DNA of 64,000 nt, from NCBI GenBank assembly GCA_016702705.1, contig JADJDM010000017.1:1-64000 (forward strand). Reading direction: 5' to 3'. This document shows, piece after piece, positions 7,560 through 17,394 of the stretch (position 1 is its first letter; each line of letters starts with the position of its first letter). This DNA is from Bacteroidota bacterium (GTDB lineage: Bacteria; Bacteroidota; Bacteroidia; B-17B0; Aurantibacillaceae). The notes beneath the pieces are model-generated. The model was given only the letters and a program-made list of their open reading frames with translations, was not told the origin of the DNA and made no database searches. The translations under genes were made by a program, and so were the position numbers.

Positions 7560-10500
7560 TAATTTACAGTCTTTTACCTTTAGGATTTTCAACGAAAATC
7601 AAAAGCTAGCTAAAAAATTCCCTGATGATGTAAACAGTACTTTATTTGCTCAGCAAAAAAACAAACGTATTGATTACGATTATGATTTAATAAGCGGCAA
7701 AGTAAATTCGGTTGCATATCAAAATGGTAAACAAGACCAATGGCATCATGCATACGAATATGATGCAGATAACCGTATACTTGAAGTGCAAACAAGCACC
7801 GATAATATATTATGGCAAAAAGATGCGAAATACTTGTATTATCATCATGGCCCACTTGCACGTACCGAACTTGGGGAAAATTTAGTACAAGGTGTAGATT
7901 ATGTTTATACTTTACAAGGCTGGATAAAAGGAGTTAATAGTAATTCCTTATCTTCGCAAAGCGACCCTGGTATGGATAACTTTGGAATGAACATAGGAAC
8001 ACCAAGCTTAAATCAAAACTTTGCTAAAGATGTTTATGGATATACGCTTGGTTATTTTGATGGAGATTACCAACCAATAGATATGATTAAGTGGAACGCA
8101 ACAAAATCGTTTTGAAGCTGACAAAACTGCTAGCCAATTAGTAGCTAACCGAAACAATTTATACAATGGTAATATTGGGAGCATGGTTACAACCATTGTT
8201 GACCCTAATAACCCAAGTCTTCCATTACCACTTGGTTCAGCTTACAAATATGACCAGTTAAACCGTATTATATTAGGAACATCCTATAACAATTTAAATT
8301 TAACAACAAATACTTGGGGCGGCGGAAGCACTATTGCAAGTAACCTTTATAGAAACGAGTTCGTATACGACGCTAATGGAAATATTTTAAATCAAAAACG
8401 TTACAATAATTTTGGACTAATGTTTGATAATTTAGAATACAAATACGATTACTCGGCTTACTCGCAACCAACTGGCGCAATAGGCGGTACAGATATGCGA
8501 CGCAATCGATTGTATCACGTTAACGATCAAATAGGTTTAGAATCTTTAGAAACAGATGACATTGATGACATGGGTAGTTTGGATATTTCTCAGCCCGAAT
8601 TTACTTGGGAGAAAATACAAATTACGACTATACACCAATTGGCGAACTTAAAAGATACCAAAGAAGGAATTGAAAATATTGAGTGGACAGTTTATGGTAA
8701 AATAAAAGAAGTTACACGCCACACAGCTCATGGTATGCAAACACTTAAGTTCGATTATGATGTTTCGGCAATCGTATTGCAAAACATGTTTACAGCGCAA
8801 CAGGTACTTGGAAAAAGTACGTATTACAGCCGCGATGCACAAGGCAATGTAATGAGTGTAATGAACAATTTTTTAACCCAACTATTGCAGCTGGTTCTTA
8901 TGCACAAGTTGAAAAACACATATACGGAAGCAGCCGCTTAGGTATGGAAAAAACCTTTGTTGAGTTAATAGATAATAATGGACCTGGACCCGACCCTGAT
9001 AATTTAGGTACAGCACGTTTAATGATTATTGATGCACCTGGTAAGCGTGTGTATGAATTAACAAACCATTTAGGTAATGTACTGGCAACCATCACCGACC
9101 GCAAAATACCTGTGGGCGATATGAATGATAACATCATTGGCTATAACGCCGAGCTTTACACAGCAAACGATTACTCTGCTTTTGGTGCACCGCTTAAGGG
9201 AAGAAAATTTGATAAAACAATCTGCGTTCCACAAACCATTGTTACACCTTTGGTGAACGAAGATTTTAACGGCTCAAGCAACGCAGGTTTTGTTGGAACC
9301 AATGCTTGGGTAACTTTACAAGGAAACCGATTAAGAGTGCAAAAAACACTCCTTCTGGAACATCTTCAGTATTTAGTGCACGTAAAGACTTTACAGTAAA
9401 CAGCAACTCCGATTACATTGTTACTTTTGATTTTGAGGTAATTAGCTCAGGAGGTGTTACAGCACGCATACGAAAATTATAAACACTAATGCAGTTGTAC
9501 AAACATTATCTTTACCCGCAAATCAGTTTGCAAGTTTAAGCTTTAGTGTTGCAACTGCAGGAACATACAGATTAGAATTAACCACAGGATTTGTAAATGG
9601 TACACGTAGGTTTAGAATCGATAATTTGTTTATTGAAGAAACTAATAATACGCCGCTTTGTACTAGTTACGGGCTACAGGTACCCTTCAATAACCAAGAA
9701 CACGACGATGAAATGTATGGTGATGGAAATGCAATTAGTTTTGATGCTAGGGTGCTTGATCCGAGGTTGGGTAGATGGCTCAGTGTTGACCCAAAAGTAG
9801 GAAAATATCCACAATGGAGTCCATATCATTTTGGCTATGATAACCCAATTGTAACAATAGATGAAGATGGTGAGGAGAATGTAATAGTTGTTGCTGCTGA
9901 AAATCACTCAGAAACACCAGGTAATAAATTAATGTTTATGTTTCATGCTATAAGGGCGGCAAGAAAATATCAAAACTTTCTGGGGAAAGTACAACTGTAT
10001 TATTGTTTAATCATGGATATTCTGACAAGCAGGTTAAGGCATTTGAAAGAGTTTGTAAATGTTTGGCGTTAGTAATGTAGTTAAAGTTTCCAATGTGGAT
10101 GAAGTGGTAAACTACATTAACTCCAAAACACAAGACCGCAAGTCTTTCTACAGAAAGACAAAGTGATCCTGTCTCTAACTTAGATATTTTTTCTCATGGT
10201 TTGCCAGGTAGAATACCATTAGATTATGAAGGTGGTAAATCTAATACAGATTTAACCATTGAGAAAGTTAATCAAATTGACCCCAAGTCATTTGGCAGAG
10301 ATCCAGCTACGGGTGAAACGCCCCTTTTTGTTTCTTATGCCTGTAGAACTGGAACACCAGATGAGGAAGGAAATAATTTAGCCCAATCTTTTGCTGACAG
10401 AACAGGGGCAACAGTTAAAGCTTTCAAACGTCGTTCTAATTATGATGACACATTTAGTAATAAGGATATCAGAAACTTTAATAGGACTATGAAACTTAAT

Positions 10501-10607
10501 AAGTTAATACCTGGTTCGGAGCATTTAAAGAACCTCGTTCGGGAGATACACCAGAAGAATTACCAGAAGGGCAATTTGAATTTAAACCTCAGGCGAAAGA
10601 AAATTAA
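7560..10607 (+). CDS. Rhs-family protein lacking its N-terminus, with clan-CD-peptidase-like toxin tip
   Basis: The open frame begins directly after the Abi stop with no start codon and reads as Rhs YD-repeat shell (YDYDLISGKVNSVAY, YEYDADNRILEVQ). Breaks near 8100, 8930, 9350, 9980 and 10070-10150 separate the parts. A small beta-sandwich insertion (about 9400-9640) is followed by the Rhs core end motif: DDEMYGDGNA, DPRLGRWLSVDP, YHFGYDNPI. The variable tip contains LDIFSHGLPG (His codon 10195-10197) and LFVSYACRTG (Cys codon 10342-10344). Hydrophobic-HG and hydrophobic-AC are the dyad signatures of clan CD cysteine peptidases. The TAA overlaps the start of a lipoprotein gene, the arrangement expected for toxin and immunity. 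Several kilobases of N-terminal Rhs sequence are missing, so it is a displaced or truncated rhs gene. Confidence 0.72.
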
Positions 10608-11084
10608 TGAAAAAAGCAATTACTCTTACAATATTTAGCATGTTTATTTTAGCTGGATGCATGCGACAAGATATTTACGATTATTATATTCCCCTGCAGG
10701 AAATAAGTTTTAATATTTATAAGCAAGATAAAAATTGTAATCATTTGTTGTATAAGTCAATTAATATGGAAATTTCTCATGAAAGTCTTGATTTAGAACA
10801 ACTGAAAAAATACAAATTGTTAATATCATTTGATGGCATTGTATATAATGGCGGTTTTAGAAGTAATATAAAGCTTAATGATTTACCAATATGTAAAAGT
10901 GAAGGAAGGAATTTTGTTAGCATTGTTGTATGTCTACAAGATAAACTCAGAACAAGGCATATTTATGGCAAAATGATTGTACTTATGCAATGATAAATAC
11001 AATAACATTAAAATTGTATTGAATCGAAAACTGAGCACGATAAAGAAGAAAGAGCTTTTAAAATACATAGGTGGTGAGCATTAA
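10607..11084 (+). CDS. Lipoprotein, candidate immunity protein for the adjacent Rhs tip
   Basis: The start ATG at 10607 overlaps the Rhs stop (TAATG). The first 20 residues form a lipoprotein signal with lipobox LAGC (MKKAITLTIFSMFILAGC). The body is open to 10993 and appears to continue in another frame to TAA 11082-11084 (NRKLSTIKKKELLKYIGGEH). No family is recognised. Position after the toxin tip, translational overlap and a periplasmic location support an immunity role; this is inference. Confidence 0.6.
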
Positions 11085-11177
11085 AAGCTAAAACGGGAAA
11101 CGTTGAAAAGGAATTCCCCCGTTCGCGCAGAAATGTTTTCCGTGTATTGTAAACGAAATAAAATAGTCTTCTTCAAT

Positions 11178-11217
11178 AAGTACTACTACCCGATTTTTAT
11201 ACCAAGTAGTAGTACTT
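11178..11217. repeat. 12-bp inverted repeat AAGTACTACTAC near recombinase genes
   Basis: AAGTACTACTAC (11178-11189) and GTAGTAGTACTT (11206-11217) form a perfect inverted repeat with a 16-base spacer. It lies 71 bases beyond the stop of the tandem recombinases. Related AAGTAGTACTT and AAGTACTAGTACTT sequences recur at 17395-17455. The shape (two inverted arms around a core) is like a tyrosine-recombinase core site. The rest of 11085-11287 shows no gene. Confidence 0.5.
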
Positions 11218-11287
11218 GGTTTTGTGATTTCATTAGTCATTTACTACACCTCACCAATCTTAAAAGGAAACCACTTATTTATTTGTT

Positions 11288-12130
11288 CTAATTGCTCTTC
11301 AATGTTTTTTGGCGGTACCGTAAGGTGGTAGAAGTTAGTTTGTGACCAGCCATGTATTGCACTTGCTCTAATGATAATTGTTTTTCGTTTAGCCAGTTGG
11401 CAATTACCGAACGCCTAATGTTTAAAGGGCACAAATGTCTATCGGGAAACATAGCGCCAAAATACTTTACTAAATAATTAACATCCGAATGTCCAATTTG
11501 TGTTCCTAGTTTGCCAACTAAAAAGTAATCGCATTTAGTTTTAATCAGTTTTTGGCGGTGGTTTTTAATGTAATCTATAAACAAATCAAGCTGTTGATTG
11601 CTTAGGTATAGCTTGCGGCGGTTTAAGGTTTTACTTGCTTTAATGTAAATACTACCCTCATCTAAATCAACACTTTTTAGCTTTATGTTTTTAAGCTCAC
11701 TAAGCACTAAAGCTTGATTTAAAAGCAAACTTAACATTACTTCGTTGCGCACTTTTAAAATAGAATAACGCTCTTCCTTATTGTTAAGCAATTGAAGTTC
11801 TTTTGTAGAAAATAAATCCTGATGAATTACTTCCTTGCTTTGTTTCGTTTTTATTTTTAATGTTTTACAAGGATGGTTTTCGCACTTACCAATTTCGATT
11901 AGGTAGTCATAATACTTTTTTAATCCGTAAAGTATAAAGTTTTTGTGGTTCACATTTTTTAGTCGTTCGGATTTTGAAAATAAGTAATCTACAATATCCT
12001 TGTATTTGAGTGTAGTAATATTCGGTAAATCGCGGGCAATAATATTGCCACTGCATAAATAGCTTTTTACTCCTGATGGCGTATGCCCCATTTGAACCAA
12101 ATAGGTTTCGTAAGAAATTTTTCTTGACAT
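11288..12130 (-). CDS. Tyrosine recombinase/phage integrase family, degenerate catalytic residues
   Basis: About 280 residues from ATG 12130 (MSRKISYETYLVQMGHTPSG); the upstream ATG at 12181 would overlap the preceding gene. Residues 1-110 form a SAM-like core-binding domain and the rest a recombinase fold. The box II region reads CPLNIRRSVIANWL (Asn where His is usual), and MAGHKLTSTTLRYRQ gives the GH box and Tyr. The first catalytic Arg position appears changed (ALVLSELKNIKL). The enzyme may be impaired alone and work with its intact partner, whose stop lies 13 bases upstream of this start. Paired recombinases of this type are known from other bacterial mobile elements. Confidence 0.8.
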   Translation of the reverse strand: MSRKISYETYLVQMGHTPSGVKSYLCSGNIIARDLPNITTLKYKDIVDYLFSKSERLKNVNHKNFILYGLKKYYDYLIEIGKCENHPCKTLKIKTKQSKEVIHQDLFSTKELQLLNNKEERYSILKVRNEVMLSLLLNQALVLSELKNIKLKSVDLDEGSIYIKASKTLNRRKLYLSNQQLDLFIDYIKNHRQKLIKTKCDYFLVGKLGTQIGHSDVNYLVKYFGAMFPDRHLCPLNIRRSVIANWLNEKQLSLEQVQYMAGHKLTSTTLRYRQKTLKSN

Positions 12131-12143
12131 GATAGTAAGTTTA

Positions 12144-13070
12144 TTATGAGAATTTATAGTTTTGTTTTCTGCGCTTAGCATATAGTTGCACTGTATCTAT
12201 TTCGGTATGCCCTAAAAATGATTTTACAAACTCGGCACCAGCTCCATTTTCGAGTAGGTGTGTTGCTATACTATGTCTTAAACAATGGAGGGTAATGTTT
12301 TTTGAAATGAGGGCATCATCATTTGTACGCTTAACAATGCGCAAAATTGTTTTGTAAATACTGTGTCCGCACATGCGTGCTCCAATATCATTTAAAATTA
12401 GAGCTTCTGTATAAACGCTATTATGCTGTAAGTATAAACCTCTTTCTGCCTTTAAATAAGGTTTAATTTTTTCTAATATAAATTCAGAAATTGGTACAAC
12501 CCGAGATTTGTAGTTTTTACCATCTCTAACAACTAACAATCCTTTACTAATTAAAATATCCTGAATATTTAGTGCAACTATTTCGGTGCGGCGTAAGCCG
12601 CAACCATAAGCTATAGCAAGTATGGTTTGCTCGCGTGCATCTTTGCAAGTATTAAATAATAAGGTAATTTCGGAAGTGGTACAAATGTTTCTATCAGTTT
12701 GCTTACCAAATTGAAACTTTGGCAAACGAGCGGGAGAGTTTTCAATTGCATTAATATCTATTAAGTAATCAAAAAACACACGAACCGAATAAAGATTATT
12801 GCGAATCATAGATTCGCTTAAAGTTCCTTGCCGCCTTAAATTTGGACGTGTGTTTATGTACTCATAATACGCAACAATTTGTAGCGCTTTTACTTTCGTA
12901 AAATCAAAAAAGCCTTGGCTTTCTAAATACCAAAGAAACTCTTTTACACAAGCTTGCTACATAATTGTTTTACCCCTACCATAGTTTTTAACCATAATCA
13001 TTTTATCGAAGCCATTGTAATGCTCAATAAAATAGGGGATTTTTAACTGAAATGGAATTGTTTTTGCCAT
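12144..13070 (-). CDS. XerC/D-like tyrosine recombinase with an in-frame TAG
   Basis: From ATG 13070 the protein reads MAKTIPFQLKIPYFIEHYNG, typical of Bacteroidota integrases, but meets TAG at 12957-12959 (codon 38). The frame then continues open without shift through the core-binding domain to the catalytic domain. That domain has all expected residues: Arg in GLRRTE, Lys in GKNYKSRVV, HCLRHS, GHTEIDT and Tyr in VQLYA. The stop may be a base error or a recent inactivation; translation could restart within the open part (for example the Met at 12809). It is the first gene of a recombinase pair and probably moves the surrounding Rhs cassettes or the whole island. Confidence 0.8.
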
Positions 13071-13258
13071 AATACATTTGTTTTGATTTAAAACAAATGT
13101 AGCCTACTAGGCATCGTGCATTATGCAACCTATGTAATCAAACATTATTTCAATTAAAATTTTGCACTCTTGTCTATTTTAAAAATATAACAAGTAGCAA
13201 ATTAAAAAAAATTTATTATTATTATTTCTTTTATTATCTTTTCGAAAAATTTGGAGCA

Positions 13259-13834
13259 ATGGAAAATCTATTACAATTAAAAATTAATTTAGAAGGCATT
13301 AAGCCCAATATTTGGAGAACAGTGCTAGTGTCAAATACTTCTACAGTGTATGAACTTCATCATATAATACAAATTGCTTTTGGATGGGAAAACTATCATG
13401 CTTATTCCTTTAGCAAAAACGATTCAATATATGGCAATCCTATATTACTTGATGACGAAACTGTAATAAATGACAAAGAAATATTTCTACATGAACTATT
13501 TGAAAAGAGAGGTACTAAAATCAATTACGAATATGATTTTGGAGATGGTTGGATTCATTCCATAGCACTAGAAGATATTTTACCCAATGATTCCAAAGTG
13601 AAACATCCAGTTTGTTTAGAAGGCGAAAGGGCATGCCCTCCCGAGGATTGTGGTGGTACATTTGGATACTCAAACCTAGTTAATGTAATGAAAAACAGCA
13701 AACATCCAGAACACAAAGAGTTTGTAAAATGGCTGGGAAAACCTTTTGATTCGGAAAGCATCGATTTGGTAGAAGTGAATAAAGAATTAAAGACTATTAA
13801 GAATTACATTAAAGCGTATGAGCAAGAAGATTAA
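13259..13834 (+). CDS. Plasmid pRiA4b ORF-3-like protein
   Basis: 191 residues, intact. Conserved blocks are KINLEGIKPNIWRTVLV at the N-terminus, HHIIQIAFGWENYHAYSF, YEYDFGDGWIHSI, and CLEGERACPPEDCGGTFGY followed by LVNVMKNSKHPEHKEFVKWL. These identify the PF07929 family (plasmid pRiA4b ORF-3). Biochemical function is unknown; the family is frequent on plasmids and integrated elements. It stands alone on the plus strand between the recombinases and the minus-strand Rhs tips, with an AT-rich leader upstream. Confidence 0.88.
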   Translation: MENLLQLKINLEGIKPNIWRTVLVSNTSTVYELHHIIQIAFGWENYHAYSFSKNDSIYGNPILLDDETVINDKEIFLHELFEKRGTKINYEYDFGDGWIHSIALEDILPNDSKVKHPVCLEGERACPPEDCGGTFGYSNLVNVMKNSKHPEHKEFVKWLGKPFDSESIDLVEVNKELKTIKNYIKAYEQED

Positions 13835-13875
13835 TAATTTGACCTAGAGTAGAATGTACTTCCCGCACTTTAACT

Positions 13876-14505
13876 CTAATAACCATTTTCAATTGTAAGT
13901 GAATATGGTCCGAATCCATTCTCATAAAAAACCGAATCACCAATAATTCCATTATCAGTATAAAATCGCCAATACCCATCTTTCACACCTTCACTATAAT
14001 TGCCTTCCGTTTCAACTTTTCCATTTGGATAGAAGGTTTTTACAAAGCCATTACCATTAACTAATTTTCCAAAATCTAAACTATTTCCCGAACTGTCATT
14101 AACTGCTTCAATAGACCATAATTTATCCATTTGGTAAATTAATTTACATCTGAGCTTACTGTTTTCATAATACTCCAATGAAACTCCATTAGCCAAATCA
14201 TCAGAGTACTCACATTCTAGTTGTAATCTCCCATTTTCAAAATAGTTTTTTACTGTTCCATTTAATTTGCCATTATTAAAATAAGCAGTTTCTAATGTGT
14301 CCCCATTTTCAAAAAGCCAGACAAAACTCCCACATTTTTCGTTCGTTATTATATCAGCTTCATAAATATATTCAACCCTTTTTTTTGAGTCATTTTTACT
14401 CGGATAATATTCAGTCTTAATTTTACAAGTAGACTTTTTATCAATTTGGGAGCATGAATTGATAAATAGAATTCCTGTTATGATGTGATATACAAAAAGT
14501 TTCAT
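13876..14505 (-). CDS. MORN-repeat (YwqK-like antitoxin family) lipoprotein, candidate immunity protein
   Basis: 209 residues. A lipoprotein signal (MKLFVYHIITGILFINSC, Cys 18) is followed by MORN-like repeats: ENGDTLETAYFNNGKLNGTV, ENGRLQLECEYSDDLANG, YPNGKVETEGNYSEGVKDGY. Proteins of this class are annotated as the YwqK-family antitoxin in polymorphic toxin loci. The start lies 3 bases beyond the reconstructed stop of the Rhs tip at 14509, so the two are probably one toxin-immunity pair. No catalytic site is visible. Confidence 0.72.
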   Translation of the reverse strand: MKLFVYHIITGILFINSCSQIDKKSTCKIKTEYYPSKNDSKKRVEYIYEADIITNEKCGSFVWLFENGDTLETAYFNNGKLNGTVKNYFENGRLQLECEYSDDLANGVSLEYYENSKLRCKLIYQMDKLWSIEAVNDSSGNSLDFGKLVNGNGFVKTFYPNGKVETEGNYSEGVKDGYWRFYTDNGIIGDSVFYENGFGPYSLTIENGY

Positions 14506-14508
14506 AAT

Positions 14509-15467
14509 TTAATCTTTAGAAGTTTGCTGCGGTTTCTTTGTAGCTGGTTTTACAGGCTCATCTTTTGGTTTAGTTTCTTCATTTGTTGGGTGTGGCGTAG
14601 TTCCAACGTATGTGGTAGCTGTTGTAGGAGGCCCCACTACCGTCTCTACTTTTAATATCTCCATTCTATTGTCGAATAGTTGCTTTCCAAGGGTCTGAAT
14701 TTTTTCACATATTCTTCATCCTTACCTTCTGGAAGAGCACTATCTAAAATGAAATTAGCTAAATCAATTTTCACCTCGATTTTATCAAAACCTTCAGGCA
14801 CAAGTCCTTTGTCAATTGCGGTATTCACTAACTTCCAAGTTTCTAAGAGCTTCTCATTATGAGCTGCAGTAATTCCCATATCATTGGATAGTTTTTGTTT
14901 ATTTAATTTATCCAAATTATCGAGTGCAATAACCAAAAGGCCACCGAGTCCATAAACACCCTTTTGGAAAATAGTACTATTAGGTCCGTTAGGGATTAAT
15001 TTGGGATTTGCTATTTGACCTTTTCCTGCAAATTTATCCCAATCATATTTTTTATCTACTGCCTTTAACTTATACCAGCTCAAATCGCTTTCATATACTT
15101 TATTATCCAAGTTAAATCCAACTGCAATAAGCTTAAAATCTGACATAGCATTTCGTGTAACCTGATACTTCTGCCTATCAATTCTTATGTAATTATTTGT
15201 AGTTGTGAAATTATTATTTAATGAAAACCCAACTCTTGAAGTCCCATTAAAATACTCAAGGCCATCCAAATCAAGACCATCTATTGGTCTATTTGACGCG
15301 AACTGATATGGAGTTAATTCTGGGTAGTCTGTGGTAATTGGATCAACTTTAAAGAAGCGACCTAATCTATTATCATAACATCTCATTCCATAATCTTGGA
15401 AGTTACCCTCCCCATAAACTTCATCATCCTTTTCTTTGCCATTGAAGGAGTAATTGGAGGGCAGCAT
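14509..15467 (-). CDS. Orphan Rhs C-terminal tip with unknown toxin domain
   Basis: The gene starts at ATG 15467, directly at the end of the Rhs core: SNYSFNGKEKDDEVYGEGNF, then MRCYDNRLGRFFKVDPIT and YQFASNRPIDGLDLDGLEY. The roughly 230-residue tip that follows has no motif I recognise. The frame closes at 14652, but the adjacent frame carries on with a Thr/Pro/Lys-rich tail (VVGPPTTATTYVG ... KPQQTSKD) to TAA 14509-14511, so one indel near 14660 is likely. No Rhs shell precedes it; an in-frame stop lies just upstream of the ATG. It may be a silent tip that could be recombined onto a full rhs gene. The next gene is a lipoprotein. Confidence 0.68.
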
Positions 15468-15618
15468 GGTTACAAGCCAATTATACTAAATGGTTTAAAG
15501 GTTTGTGTTTATCAAAGAACGATTTGTAATTTAATAAATAATTGCTAGTTGAACAAGATTTGTTTTGGTTTATAAATTTAAACATTAATTTTTACAATAG
15601 TAAGTAATAAACTAAAAC

Positions 15619-16312
15619 TTACCTAAAATAGAACTGATTAAATTTATCGTCATATAAAATTCTTGTTATATCTGGTTCATTTCCTCTTACAGTAAAAGAA
15701 AATTCCAATGTACCTCGTTCCAATTTTTTTAAATTAACCATTCCGTAATTAAAGTAAATTAATTCCATTTTAGCTTTGTTGTAAGTGAAAAACATTATCT
15801 CTTTTTCATCAGTAATTGGGCTGATATATGTGATTAAAAAAATTGTTACCTGACCATAATTTTTGATAATGCAACTCCTTGTGCCTTCATATTTGAAGTT
15901 TACGAATTCAAAAAAGGAATTACTTGTATCTCCTTTTAAAAAGTAATGTTTATAAAATGAAGTAGAAAAATCAGTAATGTTTTGTGCATTAATTACTTTT
16001 TTCAAAATCATTCACATCTTTAAAGTACAAAATCGAATTATTTAAATGGTTGGCCTCACTAATATTTGCTTCAAAGTCTTCCTTTTTATAATGTTCATCA
16101 ATAAATTTTGTATTTAATGAATCAAATCTAAAGAGAACACTCCTTTTGTTAAATATTATAGATGAAAATTGGAATGAACTATCAATATTGGCTTTCTTTT
16201 TAATTAATATAGAATCTACCGCAACCTCTTTGTTATTTGTTATAGAACTAGAACAAGAAGCTAGCAAAATAAAAAATAATGGCAGTATCAAAATTTGTTT
16301 ATTTAAAAACAT
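15619..16312 (-). CDS. Lipoprotein, candidate immunity protein for the lysozyme-like Rhs tip, frame broken
   Basis: The best start is ATG 16312 (MFLNKQILILPLFFILLASC, Cys after LLAS); an earlier ATG at 16342 lies deeper in the upstream gene and precedes the signal. A single break in an A-run near 16005 joins KDVNDFEK to VINAQNITDFSTSFYKHY. The body then runs to 15619 with no recognised domain. The start overlaps the end of the Rhs tip by 14 bases, typical of toxin-immunity pairs. A periplasmic lipoprotein is the expected form of protection against a peptidoglycan-targeting toxin. Confidence 0.65.
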
Positions 16313-17303
16313 TAGGTTTTGTGAGTTTAGTTTTAACGTCATTTGTTGTAACTTTTTTCGTGGAATTATAAAACATTTTCATAACCGCGGCTTTATAATT
16401 CACTTTGTGTGGCAAATTATTTGCATCTTTTTTGCCATTTCCATTGTAGTTCTCAACTGCATTGCCCCAGTCTTTTCCTCCAGTCCATTTTTTTCCATCT
16501 CCATTTTTAAGGCCTTTTTGATAAAGTATTCCAATACCCGCCTTTATGCTTTGTTGTGCGTTAAGAACCCCGCCATTTTTTGTTAATCCGAATTGTTTTT
16601 TTGAATCATTCCAATCAGTTTTTGTTTCACTAAAATAAACATTAGCTTGCATAATGTCTTTTTTAGAGTCATTTAAATCATCAAGGTTGGGATCAAAATT
16701 ACCCATTTGGGTTTCTTTAATAGCTATTGCTTTTACTAGAGTAGGATTCAGATCAGGCACTTTATCTTTTGCATCTTTCATTACTGTACCATTTGTATAT
16801 TCAGGTACTTCACCCATTTCATTTTTCTTATAATTAAAGATAAATGTTTCTGCAGCAATGACATAATCATATTGCTGATATTTTGGGTCTTCATAACCAC
16901 TAATTGTACTTGGCATAGCGGCCTCTTGATAATCATAACCTAAAACCTCTGGTTGCCCAGTCTTTGGATCTATACATTCTGTATATATTGGAATCGCAAC
17001 AAATGTTTTAACAGTTTTTTCATCAACAACTCTGTGTGTTTCTTTTCCGTCCATTCCAAAATATACAATATCTCTTCCATCTGGGTCTTCAAAATATAAT
17101 GGATTGCATAAAGCTGAATTGTATGGATTAACGTCAGGATATTTTGCAAATAGTGGGTCTATACTCAACCATCTACCCAAACGCGGGTCAAGTATTCTTG
17201 CTTCAAAACCAATCGCATTCCCATCACCATAAATCTCGTCGTCTCTTTCTTGCCCATTGAAGGAGTAATTGGAGGGCTGATATGAAAAGGTGAAGGTTTT
17301 CAA
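16299..17303 (-). CDS. Orphan Rhs C-terminal tip with lytic-transglycosylase-like domain
   Basis: 334 residues from ATG 17303. Residues 9-80 are the Rhs core end: SNYSFNGQERDDEIYGDGNA, EARILDPRLGRWLSIDPLF, NSALCNPLYFEDPDG. From about residue 180 the tip reads LNPTLVKAIAIKETQMG, DIMQANVYF, AQQSIKAGIGILYQKGL and WGNAVENYNGNGK. The order (hydrophobic helix ending K-E-T, then an x-hMQ turn, then a helix with G-GhhhL, then AVxNYNG) is that of lysozyme-like/SLT folds with the Glu of KET as likely acid. It would cut peptidoglycan in the periplasm. No Rhs shell is attached upstream. The following lipoprotein gene overlaps it. Confidence 0.72.
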   Translation of the reverse strand: MKTFTFSYQPSNYSFNGQERDDEIYGDGNAIGFEARILDPRLGRWLSIDPLFAKYPDVNPYNSALCNPLYFEDPDGRDIVYFGMDGKETHRVVDEKTVKTFVAIPIYTECIDPKTGQPEVLGYDYQEAAMPSTISGYEDPKYQQYDYVIAAETFIFNYKKNEMGEVPEYTNGTVMKDAKDKVPDLNPTLVKAIAIKETQMGNFDPNLDDLNDSKKDIMQANVYFSETKTDWNDSKKQFGLTKNGGVLNAQQSIKAGIGILYQKGLKNGDGKKWTGGKDWGNAVENYNGNGKKDANNLPHKVNYKAAVMKMFYNSTKKVTTNDVKTKLTKPNVFK

Positions 17304-17394
17304 GCTGTTGGCACTTTTACATCAAAGAACGCTTTAAATTCTAGCTTAAAAATAATATAATTATATCACATTTCCATCATTTAACACAAAAATC

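Noticed and set aside
11103..11291. 62-codon open frame before the recombinase genes
   Set aside because: It covers the inverted repeat, has no recognisable features and overlaps the end of the recombinase gene on the other strand.
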